Made by a program: the position numbers and the translations under genes. From the NCBI RefSeq assembly GCF_002072155.1, contig NZ_BDIY01000001.1, forward strand, positions 606,843 through 670,842: DNA of 64,000 bases, given 5' to 3'. Each line of letters opens with the position of its first letter. Positions within the stretch are counted from its first letter, which is position 1. This stretch comes from Roseovarius sp. A-2 (lineage in GTDB: Bacteria; Pseudomonadota; Alphaproteobacteria; Rhodobacterales; Rhodobacteraceae). Shown here piece after piece: positions 54,335 through 63,226 of this stretch. The notes beneath the pieces were generated by a model that was not told the origin of the DNA, did no database searches, and was given only the letters and a program-made list of their open reading frames with translations.

Positions 54335-54750
54335 GCCCGGCGGTCAAGCTGGGCCACGAGGCCCGACATGTCATAACCCGCGCCCGATGTGGCGCGCAGC
54401 ACCTCTTCGGCCCCAAGGTCGTCGTATTTCACGAGGCTCCAGATCATCGTGCAGCGGGTGCCGGTGCGGCAATAGGCGAGCACCGGGCGCGGCATCTCGG
54501 CCAGAGCAGCCTGAAATTCCTCTACTATGTCTTGCGTCAACTGGCCCGAAGAGAACGGCACGCAGCGCACTTCGAGGCCGGCTGCGCGTGCCGCATCAGC
54601 CACGGCATCATAGGGGGTCTGGCCGAATTCCTCGCCATCGGGCCGGTTGCACAGGATCGTACGAAACCCGGCCTCGGCGATGGCGGGCACGTCCTCGGGC
54701 GTGATCTGGGGCGAGACGGAAAAATCTTCGGTGATCTTGCGCAGGTCCAT
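54331..54750 (-). CDS. TIGR01244-type sulfurtransferase/phosphatase-like protein
   Basis: A 139-residue protein with a dual-specificity-phosphatase-like fold, beginning MDLRKITEDFSVSPQITPEDV. The P-loop reads AYCRTGTRCTMIW, containing CxxGxR with Cys near residue 94. This family is often linked to persulfide dioxygenase (Blh) systems in sulfide handling, but no partner is here. AAGGAGGG precedes the ATG. It is divergent from dapB and coupled to the DgoK-like gene. Confidence 0.82.
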   Translation of the reverse strand: MDLRKITEDFSVSPQITPEDVPAIAEAGFRTILCNRPDGEEFGQTPYDAVADAARAAGLEVRCVPFSSGQLTQDIVEEFQAALAEMPRPVLAYCRTGTRCTMIWSLVKYDDLGAEEVLRATSGAGYDMSGLVAQLDRRA

Positions 54751-54882
54751 GTGACCCTCCTTGAAAGCGTTGCCGTCATATGCGCGAGAATCGCCCGAAA
54801 GATCAATGCCGCGCGCGTCTTGCCGGGCATGCGCCCCCACGCTATGCAAGGCCGAAACGTCACATGAGGGGGAAGGCCAGCC

Positions 54883-55701
54883 ATGAGCGAATTGCCGGGT
54901 ATCGTGATCACCGGGGCCTCGGGCCGGATGGGGCAGATGCTGATCCGCGCGATCGGCGACAGCCCGCGAGCGCGCCTGATCGGGGCCGTAGAGCGGCCCG
55001 GCCATGCCTGGATCGGGCAGGACGTTGGCGCGGCCATGGGTGGCGCCGATCTCGGCGTGACGGTCAGCGACGACCCGTTGGAACTGGTGGCGGGCGCGCA
55101 TGCGGTGATCGACTTTACCGCGCCCGAAGCGAGCGTCGAGATGGCGACCCTGACCGCGCAGGCGCGGGTGGTGCATGTGATCGGCACCACCGGGTTCGAT
55201 GAGGGCCATCTGAAAAGGCTCGGGGCCGCCGCGCGTCATGCGGTAATCGTGCGGGCGGGCAACATGTCGCTCGGCGTCAACCTGCTGACGCAGCTGACGA
55301 AAAAGGTGGCGCAGGCGCTGGATGAGGATTTCGATATCGAGATCGTCGAGGCGCATCACAACCAGAAGGTCGATGCGCCCTCGGGCACCGCCCTGATGTT
55401 GGGCGAGGCGGCGGCCGACGGGCGCGGCGTGCTGCTCGAGCATGTCAGCGACCGCGCCCGCGACGGCATCACCGGCAAGCGCGAGCGTGGTCATATCGGG
55501 TTCTCGGCCATTCGGGGCGGCGATATCGTGGGCGAGCACGACGTGATCTTCGCCGCCGCCGGAGAGCGCATCGTGCTGCGCCACATCGCCACCGATCGCG
55601 CCGTTTTTGCCCGTGGCGCGCTCAAGGCCGCGCTCTGGGGGCAGGGGCGCAAGCCGGGTCTATATGACATGATCGACGTGCTTGGTCTGAACGACGACTG
55701 A
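54883..55701 (+). CDS. dapB: 4-hydroxy-tetrahydrodipicolinate reductase
   Basis: DapB catalyses the NAD(P)H-dependent second step of the lysine and diaminopimelate pathway. The 272-residue protein has the Rossmann motif [14 protein letters not shown] (about 6-19) and the substrate site [17 protein letters not shown] (about 157-173), with the conserved His pair. A gene for a small secreted protein follows. GAGGGGGAAGG lies upstream of the ATG. Confidence 0.95.
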   Translation: MSELPGIVITGASGRMGQMLIRAIGDSPRARLIGAVERPGHAWIGQDVGAAMGGADLGVTVSDDPLELVAGAHAVIDFTAPEASVEMATLTAQARVVHVIGTTGFDEGHLKRLGAAARHAVIVRAGNMSLGVNLLTQLTKKVAQALDEDFDIEIVEAHHNQKVDAPSGTALMLGEAAADGRGVLLEHVSDRARDGITGKRERGHIGFSAIRGGDIVGEHDVIFAAAGERIVLRHIATDRAVFARGALKAALWGQGRKPGLYDMIDVLGLNDD

Positions 55702-55760
55702 TCCAGATCGGGGCCCCGCACGTAACCCTGCACAAACCACGTCATGTGAGGGTTCATGAA

Positions 55761-56114
55761 ATGCGCGCTCTGCTGATTTCCATCCTGTGTCTGGGCCTTG
55801 CGGCCCCGGTCGCTGCCGAGGGCTTCAATACAATCACCGAACGTGACCGCTTTGTGTCACTGATCAAGGACCGCGATCTGACACGGTTCGGGATCTCCCT
55901 CAATGTCACCCCCGAGGGCCAGATCAAGGGCCGCGCCTTCGGGCGCGACGTGACGGGTACCTGGCAGTGGGACGGCGACTACTTCTGTCGCGATCTTTAT
56001 TGGGGCAGCACGGAACTGGGTGCCAATTGTCAGGCCGTGCGCCTGCAAGGCAACAAGATACGTTTCACATCAGATCAGGGCAGCGGGCAATACGCGGACC
56101 TCTATCTCGAGTAA
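55761..56114 (+). CDS. Small secreted protein downstream of dapB
   Basis: A 117-residue protein with a signal peptide (MRALLISILCLGLAAPVAA). The mature domain has FNTITERDRFVSLIKDRDLTRFGI and GTWQWDGDYFCRDLYWGS, with two Cys (about residues 76 and 89) that could form a disulfide. I recall a comparable small protein downstream of dapB in other Rhodobacteraceae, annotated only as hypothetical. An upstream in-frame GTG adds five residues. Co-transcription with dapB is plausible, as only 59 bases separate them. Confidence 0.65.
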   Translation: MRALLISILCLGLAAPVAAEGFNTITERDRFVSLIKDRDLTRFGISLNVTPEGQIKGRAFGRDVTGTWQWDGDYFCRDLYWGSTELGANCQAVRLQGNKIRFTSDQGSGQYADLYLE

Positions 56115-56136
56115 CGCGACCGGAGCGATCCATTTC

Positions 56137-56328
56137 TCAGAAATCGATGGCGAGTCCCTTTTTTTCCCAATCGCCATAACGCACCGGCTCCAGCCCCTCG
56201 CGGCGGCCCCCGAGTTCGGTGGGCAGGTCCGCATTCTGCGCGGCCTTGCGGCGGGCCTCGGCCTCGGCCAGCGCGCGCTGCGCGGCGGGGGGTAAGTCGC
56301 GGGTCTCGGAGGTGTCCTCGGTACTCAT
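56137..56328 (-). CDS. Succinate dehydrogenase assembly factor 4 (DUF1674)
   Basis: A 63-residue protein of the SdhAF4 (DUF1674) family. Its hallmark is the C-terminal TELGGRREGLEPVRYGDWE followed by KKGLAIDF, and the N-terminal half is a charged helix. The homologue binds flavinated SdhA and helps build complex II. It lies tail to tail with the secreted protein gene and divergent from rsmB. Confidence 0.85.
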   Translation of the reverse strand: MSTEDTSETRDLPPAAQRALAEAEARRKAAQNADLPTELGGRREGLEPVRYGDWEKKGLAIDF

Positions 56329-56396
56329 GGTCGGGCTTTCCTTGTGCGTGTCCCGCTGATATATCGCGCGCCTGCCGTCTCGCCAAGGATCAGACC

Positions 56397-57665
56397 GTGA
56401 AAAAAACCAGCCATTCCGCCCGTTCCGCCGCCGTTTATCTGCTCGATCAGGTACTGGGAGAGGGGCGGCTGATGTCCGAACTTGTCGCAGGTGGCGCGCT
56501 CGAGGCGTTGGCCCCGGCGGATCGCGCACGGGCGCAGCGGCTGGCGGCGGACACGCTGCGCGGTTTGGGGCGGGCCGATCGGCTGTTGTCAAAACACCTG
56601 CGCAAGCCGCCGCCCTTGCCGGTCTTCAACGTGTTGCGGGCAGGCACGGTGGAACTGGCGCAGGGCGGTGATGCGCATGGCGTGGTCAACGAGGCGGTGG
56701 CGATCATCGGGCGGCACCCCCGGCACAACCGCCTCAAGGGTCTGATCAATGCGGTGCTGCGCAAGATGGCCGAGGAGGCCCCCGCAAAGTGGAATGATCT
56801 GCGTCAGCCGGGGTTGCCCGATTGGCTGCGCGCGCCTCTGGTGGAGGCGTGGGGCAAGGGCCCCGTCGCGGCGATGGAGCGTGCGCATTTTGTCGGCGCG
56901 CCGCTCGATCTGACGGTCAAGAGCGATGCCGAAGCGTGGGCCGCGCGGCTGGGGGGGAACGTGCTGCCTACCGGATCTGTCCGGCTGCGCGAGGCGGGGC
57001 AGGTGTCTGCGCTGCCAGGCTATGAGAGCGGCGCGTGGTGGGTACAGGATGCCGCCGCCGCGCTGCCGGTTCAGGTGCTCGATCCAAAGCCGGGTGAGCG
57101 GGTGCTCGATCTGTGCGCGGCACCGGGTGGCAAGACGCTGCAACTGGCGGCGCGCGGCGCGCAGGTGACAGCGCTCGACATATCCGAGCGGCGCATGGCG
57201 CGGGTGGCGGAGAATCTTGCGCGCACAGGGCTGACGGCTGCGTGCGTGGTGGGCGACGCGCTGGAGCATAAAGGGGCCTATGACGCTGTGTTGCTCGATG
57301 CCCCATGTTCGGCCACCGGCACGATCCGCCGTCATCCCGACCTGCCCCATGCCAAGGACGGGTCCGATTTCGGCGCGCTGATCGAACTGCAGGCGGCGAT
57401 GATCGACCATGCCCTCGGTCTATTGGCGACCGGGGGGCGGCTGGTTTTCTGCACCTGTTCGCTTTTGCCCGACGAGGGGGAGTGTCAGGTCGAGGAGGCA
57501 CTGGTCCGGCATCCGGGGCTGACGGCTGACCGTGCCGCATTGGAGCGGCCCGGCATCGCGCCAGAATGGGTCACCGAGGAGGGCGGGCTGCGCCTGCGGC
57601 CCGATTACTGGTCTGATCTGGCGGGCATGGACGGGTTTTATGTCGCGTGTTTGCGGTGGGGATGA
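56397..57665 (+). CDS. rsmB: RsmB/NOP-family RNA m5C methyltransferase
   Basis: A 422-residue SAM-dependent 16S rRNA cytosine-5 methyltransferase. A NusB-like N-terminal domain (about 1-130) is followed by the catalytic domain with LDLCAAPGGKTLQLA (about 238-252), LLDAPCSATG (about 300-309) and the second catalytic Cys in FCTCSLLPDEGE (about 350-361). The start is GTG 56397, as it is the first start of the NusB-like domain. Exact target is presumed C967. Confidence 0.88.
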   Translation: MKKTSHSARSAAVYLLDQVLGEGRLMSELVAGGALEALAPADRARAQRLAADTLRGLGRADRLLSKHLRKPPPLPVFNVLRAGTVELAQGGDAHGVVNEAVAIIGRHPRHNRLKGLINAVLRKMAEEAPAKWNDLRQPGLPDWLRAPLVEAWGKGPVAAMERAHFVGAPLDLTVKSDAEAWAARLGGNVLPTGSVRLREAGQVSALPGYESGAWWVQDAAAALPVQVLDPKPGERVLDLCAAPGGKTLQLAARGAQVTALDISERRMARVAENLARTGLTAACVVGDALEHKGAYDAVLLDAPCSATGTIRRHPDLPHAKDGSDFGALIELQAAMIDHALGLLATGGRLVFCTCSLLPDEGECQVEEALVRHPGLTADRAALERPGIAPEWVTEEGGLRLRPDYWSDLAGMDGFYVACLRWG

Positions 57666-57825
57666 GGGATGCTAGGAATGGCCCAGGCCGCTCCACCGGA
57701 TCGCCGTCGGTCCCATCACGCTGAGATTCTCACAGACAGGGGCGGCACGGCGGTGCGCGACAAGCGCAAAAAGTCAGACATCCAGTGCCGCCCAATACGC
57801 CTGCAATCAATGGTGGGGCCCCCGA

Positions 57826-58965
57826 TCAGGAGGAACGCCGTCTTTCGGCTTTTGGGCGTGCGATGTCGAGGTCGGAGTCGGTTTCCGGCAGCCCTTCCCG
57901 CGACAGGAGCACCGCCACCACGCGCAGCCCCGGCACATGGCTGCACACGATCATCAGCGCAACCATGATCGGTACCGCCAGGAACATCCCCGGAATGCCC
58001 CAAACCGCCGCCCAGAAGGCGAGGCTGATGATGATGCCAAATGACGACACCCGCAGCGCGCGGCCCATCAGCATCGGGTCGATGATGTTGCCAAAGAAAA
58101 ACTGGATCGCGCCCACCAGGAGGAAGATCAACAGCGTCAGCGTCCCGTCGGCCAGTTGCACGAAGGCCACCAGCGCGACCAGGACCGTCGCCACGATGGA
58201 GCCGATCGAAGGGATGTAATTGAGCACGAAGGTCAGGATCCCGAGGGCCGCCGCCAGATCCAGTTCGAAAAACCGCGCGATACCATAGACCAGCAGTCCT
58301 GTGACACCGCTCACCAGGGTCTTGACCAGCAGGTAATAGTTCACCCGGTGAATGATCGAGCCGATGATGCGGCTGACCTTTTCGGCCTGCGCAGCATCGC
58401 CGAACAGGCTCTCGAGCTTGGTGCCGAACCAGATCCGCTCGGCAAAGAGGAAACCAACGAAGAGAATGACCAGCACCGTGCCCTGCATCAGGCTTCCCGC
58501 CTGTCCCGCGATGGTGCGCAGGTAACCTGCCACCTCGAGCGTCGCCACAGAGTTGAACACCGCCTCTTCGGCATCGGGGCCGAGCCATCGGAACATAGCC
58601 GAAATCGCCTGCGGCGCGCGGTCGGTATAGGCCAGCGTGGTCGAGAGCACGGTGTTGGCCTGAGACAGGATGATTGCCGTCAGGCTGAGCAATGCCGCCG
58701 AAATCATCAGTAGCGCCACGATGCTCGCCAGCCAATTGGGCACCCGCACCGGCCCCACCCGCATCCGCGCGATGGAATTGATCGCGTCCGAGGTCAGGCT
58801 GAACAGGATGATTGCGGTCGCCAGCGAGATCAGCAGGAACCGCGCCTGCACCAGCAGGAACAGCACCACCGCAAAGGCGATGATGATCTGCGCCACGGTG
58901 CGAATGCGCTGCAATTCGGGTGCGGGCAGGCCGTCGCGGCCTGGCTTTGGATTTTGGGCTGTCAC
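57826..58965 (-). CDS. AI-2E family (UPF0118) transporter
   Basis: A 379-residue membrane protein with seven or eight helices, starting from GTG 58965. The family motif YIPSIGSIVAT (about 247-257) and FIDPMLMGRAL-like NIIDPMLMGRALRVS (about 300-313) are present. Members move the AI-2 signal or act as Na+/H+ antiporters, so the substrate is uncertain. It is convergent with rsmB across about 160 bases that show no clear feature. Confidence 0.85.
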   Translation of the reverse strand: MTAQNPKPGRDGLPAPELQRIRTVAQIIIAFAVVLFLLVQARFLLISLATAIILFSLTSDAINSIARMRVGPVRVPNWLASIVALLMISAALLSLTAIILSQANTVLSTTLAYTDRAPQAISAMFRWLGPDAEEAVFNSVATLEVAGYLRTIAGQAGSLMQGTVLVILFVGFLFAERIWFGTKLESLFGDAAQAEKVSRIIGSIIHRVNYYLLVKTLVSGVTGLLVYGIARFFELDLAAALGILTFVLNYIPSIGSIVATVLVALVAFVQLADGTLTLLIFLLVGAIQFFFGNIIDPMLMGRALRVSSFGIIISLAFWAAVWGIPGMFLAVPIMVALMIVCSHVPGLRVVAVLLSREGLPETDSDLDIARPKAERRRSS

Positions 58966-59069
58966 GGGCGGCTCGTCGCTGATCTTGTCTTTTCGGATGG
59001 ATATTCGCCCTGAGTATCAGGAAATTTCGGGAAAGATACAATCATCGCAGCATGGCGAAAGACACCCTC

Positions 59070-59097
59070 TTGCAAATCCCCCGGTCCTGCGTCTAGA
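59070..59097 (+). promoter_or_regulatory. Promoter of tRNA-Ser
   Basis: TTGCAA at 59070-59075 and TCTAGA at 59092-59097 are separated by 16 bases, placing transcription start about five bases before the mature tRNA end. Spacing fits a housekeeping sigma promoter. Confidence 0.45.
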
Positions 59098-59108
59098 AAC
59101 CGCGCAAC

Positions 59109-59198
59109 GGAGAGGTGGCCGAGTGGTCGAAGGCGCACGCCTGGAAAGTGTGTAGGCGGGAAACCGTCTCGAGGGTTCGAATCCCTCTCTCTCCGCCA
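59109..59198 (+). tRNA. tRNA-Ser (anticodon GGA)
   Basis: A 90-base class II tRNA. The acceptor stem GGAGAGG pairs with TCTCTCC (one G-T), the anticodon loop CTGGAAA gives GGA reading UCC/UCU, the long variable arm (GTAGGCGGGAAACCGTCTC) identifies serine, and the T loop is GGTTCGAATCC. The 3' CCA is encoded. It is followed by genes that look like a genomic island, and tRNA-Ser is a common integration site. Confidence 0.95.
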
Positions 59199-59587
59199 TT
59201 ATCCCAATTGCGAACCAGTGACACCGCCTTGACGGGCACGGATTTTCCCGTGTTATCAAAGGGGTTTGCGGAAACCGACCGAACCTCATAGACGCGCCGC
59301 CTAGCCGAAGCTGGGCTCAGAATGACCCCCAGTCTCAGTTTGGGCGAACCTCGTCCGTTCCGGTTCGGTCCCGTTTTTCTTCTATCTTTCAATGGTCTGC
59401 CGTCGAGCCCCGCCAAAACCCAAAGTCGCGTTCCGAACGACATCAATGGCAACATAGCCAGAACACGCGGTAGGCGCGTTGCTCGGGATGCCAGCGTAAA
59501 TCGGCGGATTTCTTGGGTTGGTTCGCATCCCATTTCCCCGACGAAACTGCTGATGACAAATGATTTTCGCGTGTCTAGCCTGGCCGC
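59199..59587. other. Non-coding region after tRNA-Ser, possible island boundary
   Basis: The 389 bases between the tRNA and the DUF3883 gene contain no believable gene. No direct repeat of the tRNA 3' end was found within the window, so an attachment site pair, if any, must lie outside. Open frames here are tRNA or noncoding shadows. Confidence 0.5.
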
Positions 59588-60418
59588 ATGTCGAACGGGC
59601 CTTGGACAAATACAGAGAATGACCTGATCGTCGCGGATTACTTCGCGATGCTGGCTGCGGACTTCGCTGGCCAGACCTATAACAAGGCCGCGCACAATCG
59701 CGATCTTCAGACCCAGATCGACCGCAACCGCAGTTCGATTGAGTTCAAGCACCAGAACATCAGCGCGGTTCTCAGGGCCCTCGGAGAGGACTGGATCCCC
59801 GGCTACAAGCCCGCGCAAAACTACCAGGGCACACTGGAAGATGCGGTGGCGCGTTGGCTGGAACTCAACCCCGGCTGGCTGTCTCGTATTGCGGAACGGC
59901 CCGCGATGGGCCTACGCGACGCAGCTCAACTCTGGATTGGACCGCCCCCGACGCTCAGCAACCAGCCGCCTCCGGCTGAACTTGAGCAAACCATCGCCAC
60001 CGCCCGCAAATTCGATGTGGCGGAGCGTGACGAGCGCAACCGCGCGCTTGGCCGGGCGGGAGAAGAACGCGCGCTGGCGCATGAGAAAGCGGTGCTGGCT
60101 GGCTCCGGGCGCTCTGATCTTGCTTCAAAGGTGCGATGGGTCTCGGAGGAGGATGGCGATGGCGCAGGGTATGATATCGCCAGTTATGCGCCGGATGGTC
60201 GGCCCCGTCTGATCGAAGTGAAGACGACCAACGGCTGGGAACGCACACCATTCCATATCTCTCGCAACGAGCTGGCTGTTGCCGACGAACGGCGGGCGGA
60301 TTGGTGCCTCATGCGGCTCTATCACTTTGCACGCGAGCCGAAGGCGTTCGAACTGCGCCCGCCGCTCGACGCCCACGTGTCGCTGACCGCCACGAGCTTT
60401 CAGGCCAGCTTTCACTGA
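59588..60418 (+). CDS. DUF3883-domain protein with nuclease-like motif
   Basis: A 276-residue protein. The N-terminal half (about 1-120) is helical, with [17 protein letters not shown], and resembles the HTH-like region of DUF3883 proteins. The C-terminal half (about 155-260) contains [23 protein letters not shown], with the D...ExK spacing of a PD-(D/E)xK nuclease fold. DUF3883 domains occur in restriction and other defence genes, so a nuclease or defence role is possible. It is the first gene after tRNA-Ser and faces the recombinase operon. Confidence 0.72.
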   Translation: MSNGPWTNTENDLIVADYFAMLAADFAGQTYNKAAHNRDLQTQIDRNRSSIEFKHQNISAVLRALGEDWIPGYKPAQNYQGTLEDAVARWLELNPGWLSRIAERPAMGLRDAAQLWIGPPPTLSNQPPPAELEQTIATARKFDVAERDERNRALGRAGEERALAHEKAVLAGSGRSDLASKVRWVSEEDGDGAGYDIASYAPDGRPRLIEVKTTNGWERTPFHISRNELAVADERRADWCLMRLYHFAREPKAFELRPPLDAHVSLTATSFQASFH

Positions 60419-60421
60419 CCC

Positions 60422-60802
60422 TCAGTCAAACACGCGCCCCGGCTGCTCAACCCATGGCAGCTCCGCCACGCCGCAAAGGTCGAAGATCGACAGTATCGTG
60501 GGCTCGCGTCGCAGGACCAGCCGCTCCAGCACCGATGGCGATAGCCAAGCCAGCCGGATCACGCGGCTGACGTATCGGTCGGAGATGCCCTCCGTTCTGG
60601 CGAGATCGGCGATGGTGGTGACGTCACCGTGCTCGAGCCTGCGCCGCCAGTCCCACGCCCGGCCGATGGCGCGCAGCAGGCGGGCATCCTGGCCGCGATC
60701 CATGGCGACCTCGATCTCCTTGGGTGGCAGGATGCGAGGGCGGCCACCGCGATTGCGCAGGGTGAGTGGGATATGGACGCGGAGGGTCTCGTGCTCTGCC
60801 AT
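60422..60802 (-). CDS. Hypothetical HTH-like protein coupled to the serine recombinase
   Basis: A 126-residue basic protein. Residues about 60-90 (TTIADLARTEGISDRYVSRVIRLAWLSP) look like a helix-turn-helix, and the N-terminus is rich in Arg (LRNRGGRPRI). The start overlaps the recombinase stop as TAATG, so it is co-translated. It may be a DNA-binding partner or control factor of the recombinase. I recall similar genes beside this recombinase type but know no function. Confidence 0.65.
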   Translation of the reverse strand: MAEHETLRVHIPLTLRNRGGRPRILPPKEIEVAMDRGQDARLLRAIGRAWDWRRRLEHGDVTTIADLARTEGISDRYVSRVIRLAWLSPSVLERLVLRREPTILSIFDLCGVAELPWVEQPGRVFD

Positions 60803-62127
60803 TATGCCACCTCAGACTTGGCCGGGGCCATGAGTGCCGCAATCGCGCCCAAGCCCTCATGTCGGAGATCGACCGCCAGCCCGGCGTCGCTGGCGGTGAC
60901 CCGCGCGACCAGAAGCCTGACCACGCGCGCCTGCTCGGCCGGGATCAGCGCCTTCCACATCTCGTCAAACTGCGTGAGCGATGCGCTGATGTCCGCCTCG
61001 CGAAGGTCTGGCCGATCCTTGCGCAGGGTACGAGACACCCGCGCGGCGACCTCGGGGGTGCGCAGCAGGCGGCGAATTTCGCCGACCACGGCATCCTCGA
61101 CCATGCCACCGGGGAGCCGCTGCGGGCCTCGGATCTCGGCCTTGGGCCGTTTCTTGATCGCGTCCATCGAGACATAGTAGCGATAGCGTCGCGTCCCCTT
61201 CTTGGTGTGATGGGGCGTCATCGCCACGCCGGTTTCAGTGAAGATCAGCCCGCGCAGCAGCGCCGGTGAGGGTTCCTTGGCAACGGCAACCCGTTTGACG
61301 CGATTGTTTGCGATTACATGATGGACGTCGTCCCACAGCGTCTCGTCGATGATCGCGTCGTGCTCGCCGGGATAGGCGTTGCCCTTGTGGACAGCGAGAC
61401 CGCGATAGACCTTGTTGTGCAGAGTCTTGAGGAGCGAGGTCTTGTCGTAGGGTCTGCCGGTCTTGGTCAGGATCGCGCGCGCGTCCAACTCGCGGATCAC
61501 CTCCGCCGTGGAACTGGACCGAGCATAGAGCGCGAAGATCGTCCGGACCGTCTCGGCCTCGGCCGGGTCCACGATCAGCTTGCGGCCCTTCACGTTGTAG
61601 CCCAGCGGCACCGGCCCGCCCATCCAGATGCCTTTTTTGCGCGAGGCGGCGACCTTGTCGCGGATCCGCTCGCCAATGACTTCGCGTTCGAACTGGGCGA
61701 AGCTGAGCAGGATGTTCAGCGTCAGTCGCCCCATCGACGTGGTGGTGTTGAAGGACTGGGTGACAGAAACGAAGGTGACACCGTGCTTGTCGAAGATCTC
61801 GACCAGCTTGGAGAAATCCATCAGTGCGCGGCTGAGGCGGTCGATCTTGTAGACCACGACGATGTCGATCAGCCCATCCTCGATGTCGGCAATCAGGTCC
61901 TTCAGCGCGGGGCGTTCTAGCGTTCCGCCGGAGAAGCCACCGTCATTGTACCGGTCGCGCAGGCAGACCCAACCCTCGGCCTTCTGGCTGGCGATGTAGG
62001 CCTCGCAGGCCTCCCGCTGCGCGTCGAGGCTGTTGAACTCCATGTCGAGCCCTTCCTCGCTCGATTTGCGGGTGTAGATCGCGCAGCGCAGGCGGCGGGG
62101 TGGTTGTGGCTGTGGTTGGCGCGTCAT
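60802..62127 (-). CDS. Large serine recombinase
   Basis: A 441-residue site-specific recombinase. The resolvase domain (about 12-150) has YTRKSSEEG with the nucleophilic Ser, YKIDRLSRAL and FEREVIGERIRDK, and the recombinase domain follows (about 170-260). The zinc-ribbon region (about 290-330) reads LLRGLIFTETGVAMTPHHTKKG and lacks the cysteines found in most large serine integrases. The C-terminus is short for the class. Integrases of this type move prophages and islands. Its ATG overlaps the DUF2924 stop. Confidence 0.9.
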   Translation of the reverse strand: MTRQPQPQPPRRLRCAIYTRKSSEEGLDMEFNSLDAQREACEAYIASQKAEGWVCLRDRYNDGGFSGGTLERPALKDLIADIEDGLIDIVVVYKIDRLSRALMDFSKLVEIFDKHGVTFVSVTQSFNTTTSMGRLTLNILLSFAQFEREVIGERIRDKVAASRKKGIWMGGPVPLGYNVKGRKLIVDPAEAETVRTIFALYARSSSTAEVIRELDARAILTKTGRPYDKTSLLKTLHNKVYRGLAVHKGNAYPGEHDAIIDETLWDDVHHVIANNRVKRVAVAKEPSPALLRGLIFTETGVAMTPHHTKKGTRRYRYYVSMDAIKKRPKAEIRGPQRLPGGMVEDAVVGEIRRLLRTPEVAARVSRTLRKDRPDLREADISASLTQFDEMWKALIPAEQARVVRLLVARVTASDAGLAVDLRHEGLGAIAALMAPAKSEVA

Positions 62128-62624
62128 TTGCTAATCCTCGGGCGCGGTGTGAAGCCGAAGAACTTCCAGCCGTTCCAGTTTGCGCCGGTGATGGCCCGGG
62201 CCGCGCCGGAGAGCGATTTGTACCGGCGCCCCTGCCATTCAAAGCCCTTCGTCAGCACCGTGACTGTGTGCTCGACGCCATTCCACTCACGGACCAGCTT
62301 GGTACCCGGCAAAGGACGTCGTGGGTCGGTCATCACCTGACCGGGTTCGCCGGAAGCAACCTCCGCCGCCAGAGAGTCCAGCGTCCGCCGAGTGTCGCGG
62401 CCAATGCCGCCAAGGGCCAGTTCTTGGATCCGGTACCCCAGCCGCAGTTCGAGATTCTGTCGGCTGGTGTTCGGCGCGGGCGCATCAAAGATCGCCGCCC
62501 ATTTCTCGCGCAGCTCCGGCACCGTCATCGTCTTCAGCGCGACCAGGTCCGCCAGGACAGCGTGGCCCTGCGCAGTGCCAAGTGCTGTTCTCTTTCCTAC
62601 TGATTTCGTTGTACTTCTCGTCAT
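62124..62624 (-). CDS. DUF2924-domain protein
   Basis: A 166-residue protein with LADLVALKTMTVPELREKWAAIFDAP, RQNLELRLGYRIQELALGG and the C-terminal LTKGFEWQGRRYKSLSGAARAITG-type motif. DUF2924 proteins are almost always encoded next to serine recombinases of this type; their role is unknown but probably accessory to recombination. It overlaps both neighbours by four bases, indicating a three- or four-gene operon. Confidence 0.85.
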   Translation of the reverse strand: MTRSTTKSVGKRTALGTAQGHAVLADLVALKTMTVPELREKWAAIFDAPAPNTSRQNLELRLGYRIQELALGGIGRDTRRTLDSLAAEVASGEPGQVMTDPRRPLPGTKLVREWNGVEHTVTVLTKGFEWQGRRYKSLSGAARAITGANWNGWKFFGFTPRPRISK

Positions 62625-62842
62625 TCGTCCTCTCCAACCCGGGCTCGCAACTGGTGACGACGACGGCGAACAAGGGCGAGGATGTCCAGCGAACTGTCTC
62701 CGTCGTGCGGAAAATTCTCGTTTATTTTCGGTGGGTTGGTGCGATCCACGGCTGTGGCGAGGATCTGGGCGAGTTCTGCCAACCGCTCATCGGTGGTTAG
62801 CGTTTCGGGCAGAGGGGCGAAATTGACGTCGGTATCGGGCAT
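62621..62842 (-). CDS. Hypothetical 73-residue protein heading the recombinase operon
   Basis: A small acidic N-terminal segment followed by a basic C-terminus (LVRRRRHQLRARVGEDE). It overlaps the DUF2924 start by four bases and would be the first gene of the recombinase operon. No family is recognised. It could be a small accessory or regulatory protein. Confidence 0.5.
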   Translation of the reverse strand: MPDTDVNFAPLPETLTTDERLAELAQILATAVDRTNPPKINENFPHDGDSSLDILALVRRRRHQLRARVGEDE

Positions 62843-63226
62843 GGTGGGCGAACCTCAGGAGCTGTTTTGCCCTGTGGTGGCCGCGATGCGGAATGGATTT
62901 CAAGTTAAAACAATGGGTTGTCGTGGTTGTGCGAAACCTTGAGAAGTTGATGGTGCGTGGCGTTGCAAACGGATCTGGAAGTGGAAGTGGAAGTGGAAGT
63001 GGAAGTCGGCGAGCAGCAGATGTTCACAGTGAGCAACACCTCAAAGGATGCGTTACTGCAGTCGAGAGACCCTACGCAACGGCGGGAGACCGCAGCGCGA
63101 CGAAGATTTCCTCATTGTAATCCAACCTTTGCCCGGTTTTTATGACAAGACTGACACCGATCGAGCGAGCTAAGAAGCCTGGGGATTCAATCAGGTTTTT
63201 GAAAAACAGGCTGGGGTAATTTGAGC
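62843..63226. other. Low-GC intergenic segment with hexanucleotide repeat
   Basis: The 384 bases upstream of the recombinase operon and before the DUF4145 gene contain no convincing gene. They include a GGAAGT tandem repeat listed separately and lower GC than the core chromosome. The promoter of the recombinase operon should lie here, but no clear elements are recognised. Confidence 0.5.
62977..63006. repeat. Hexanucleotide tandem repeat (GGAAGT)5
   Basis: Five perfect copies of GGAAGT, preceded by the one-off variant GGATCT. It lies in noncoding DNA between divergent recombinase-operon and DUF4145 genes. Such arrays can change copy number. Confidence 0.9.

Noticed and set aside
59109..59198. 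Second copy of the tRNA-Ser 3' end as attR
   Set aside because: No matching direct repeat found downstream within the window, so no att pair is claimed.
59017..59289. Minus-strand ORF of 90 residues with [15 protein letters not shown]
   Set aside because: It is a translation of tRNA-Ser read backwards, a well-known spurious protein.
59093..59818. Minus-strand 241-residue ORF spanning tRNA-Ser
   Set aside because: It covers the tRNA and the start of the DUF3883 gene and contains no domain.
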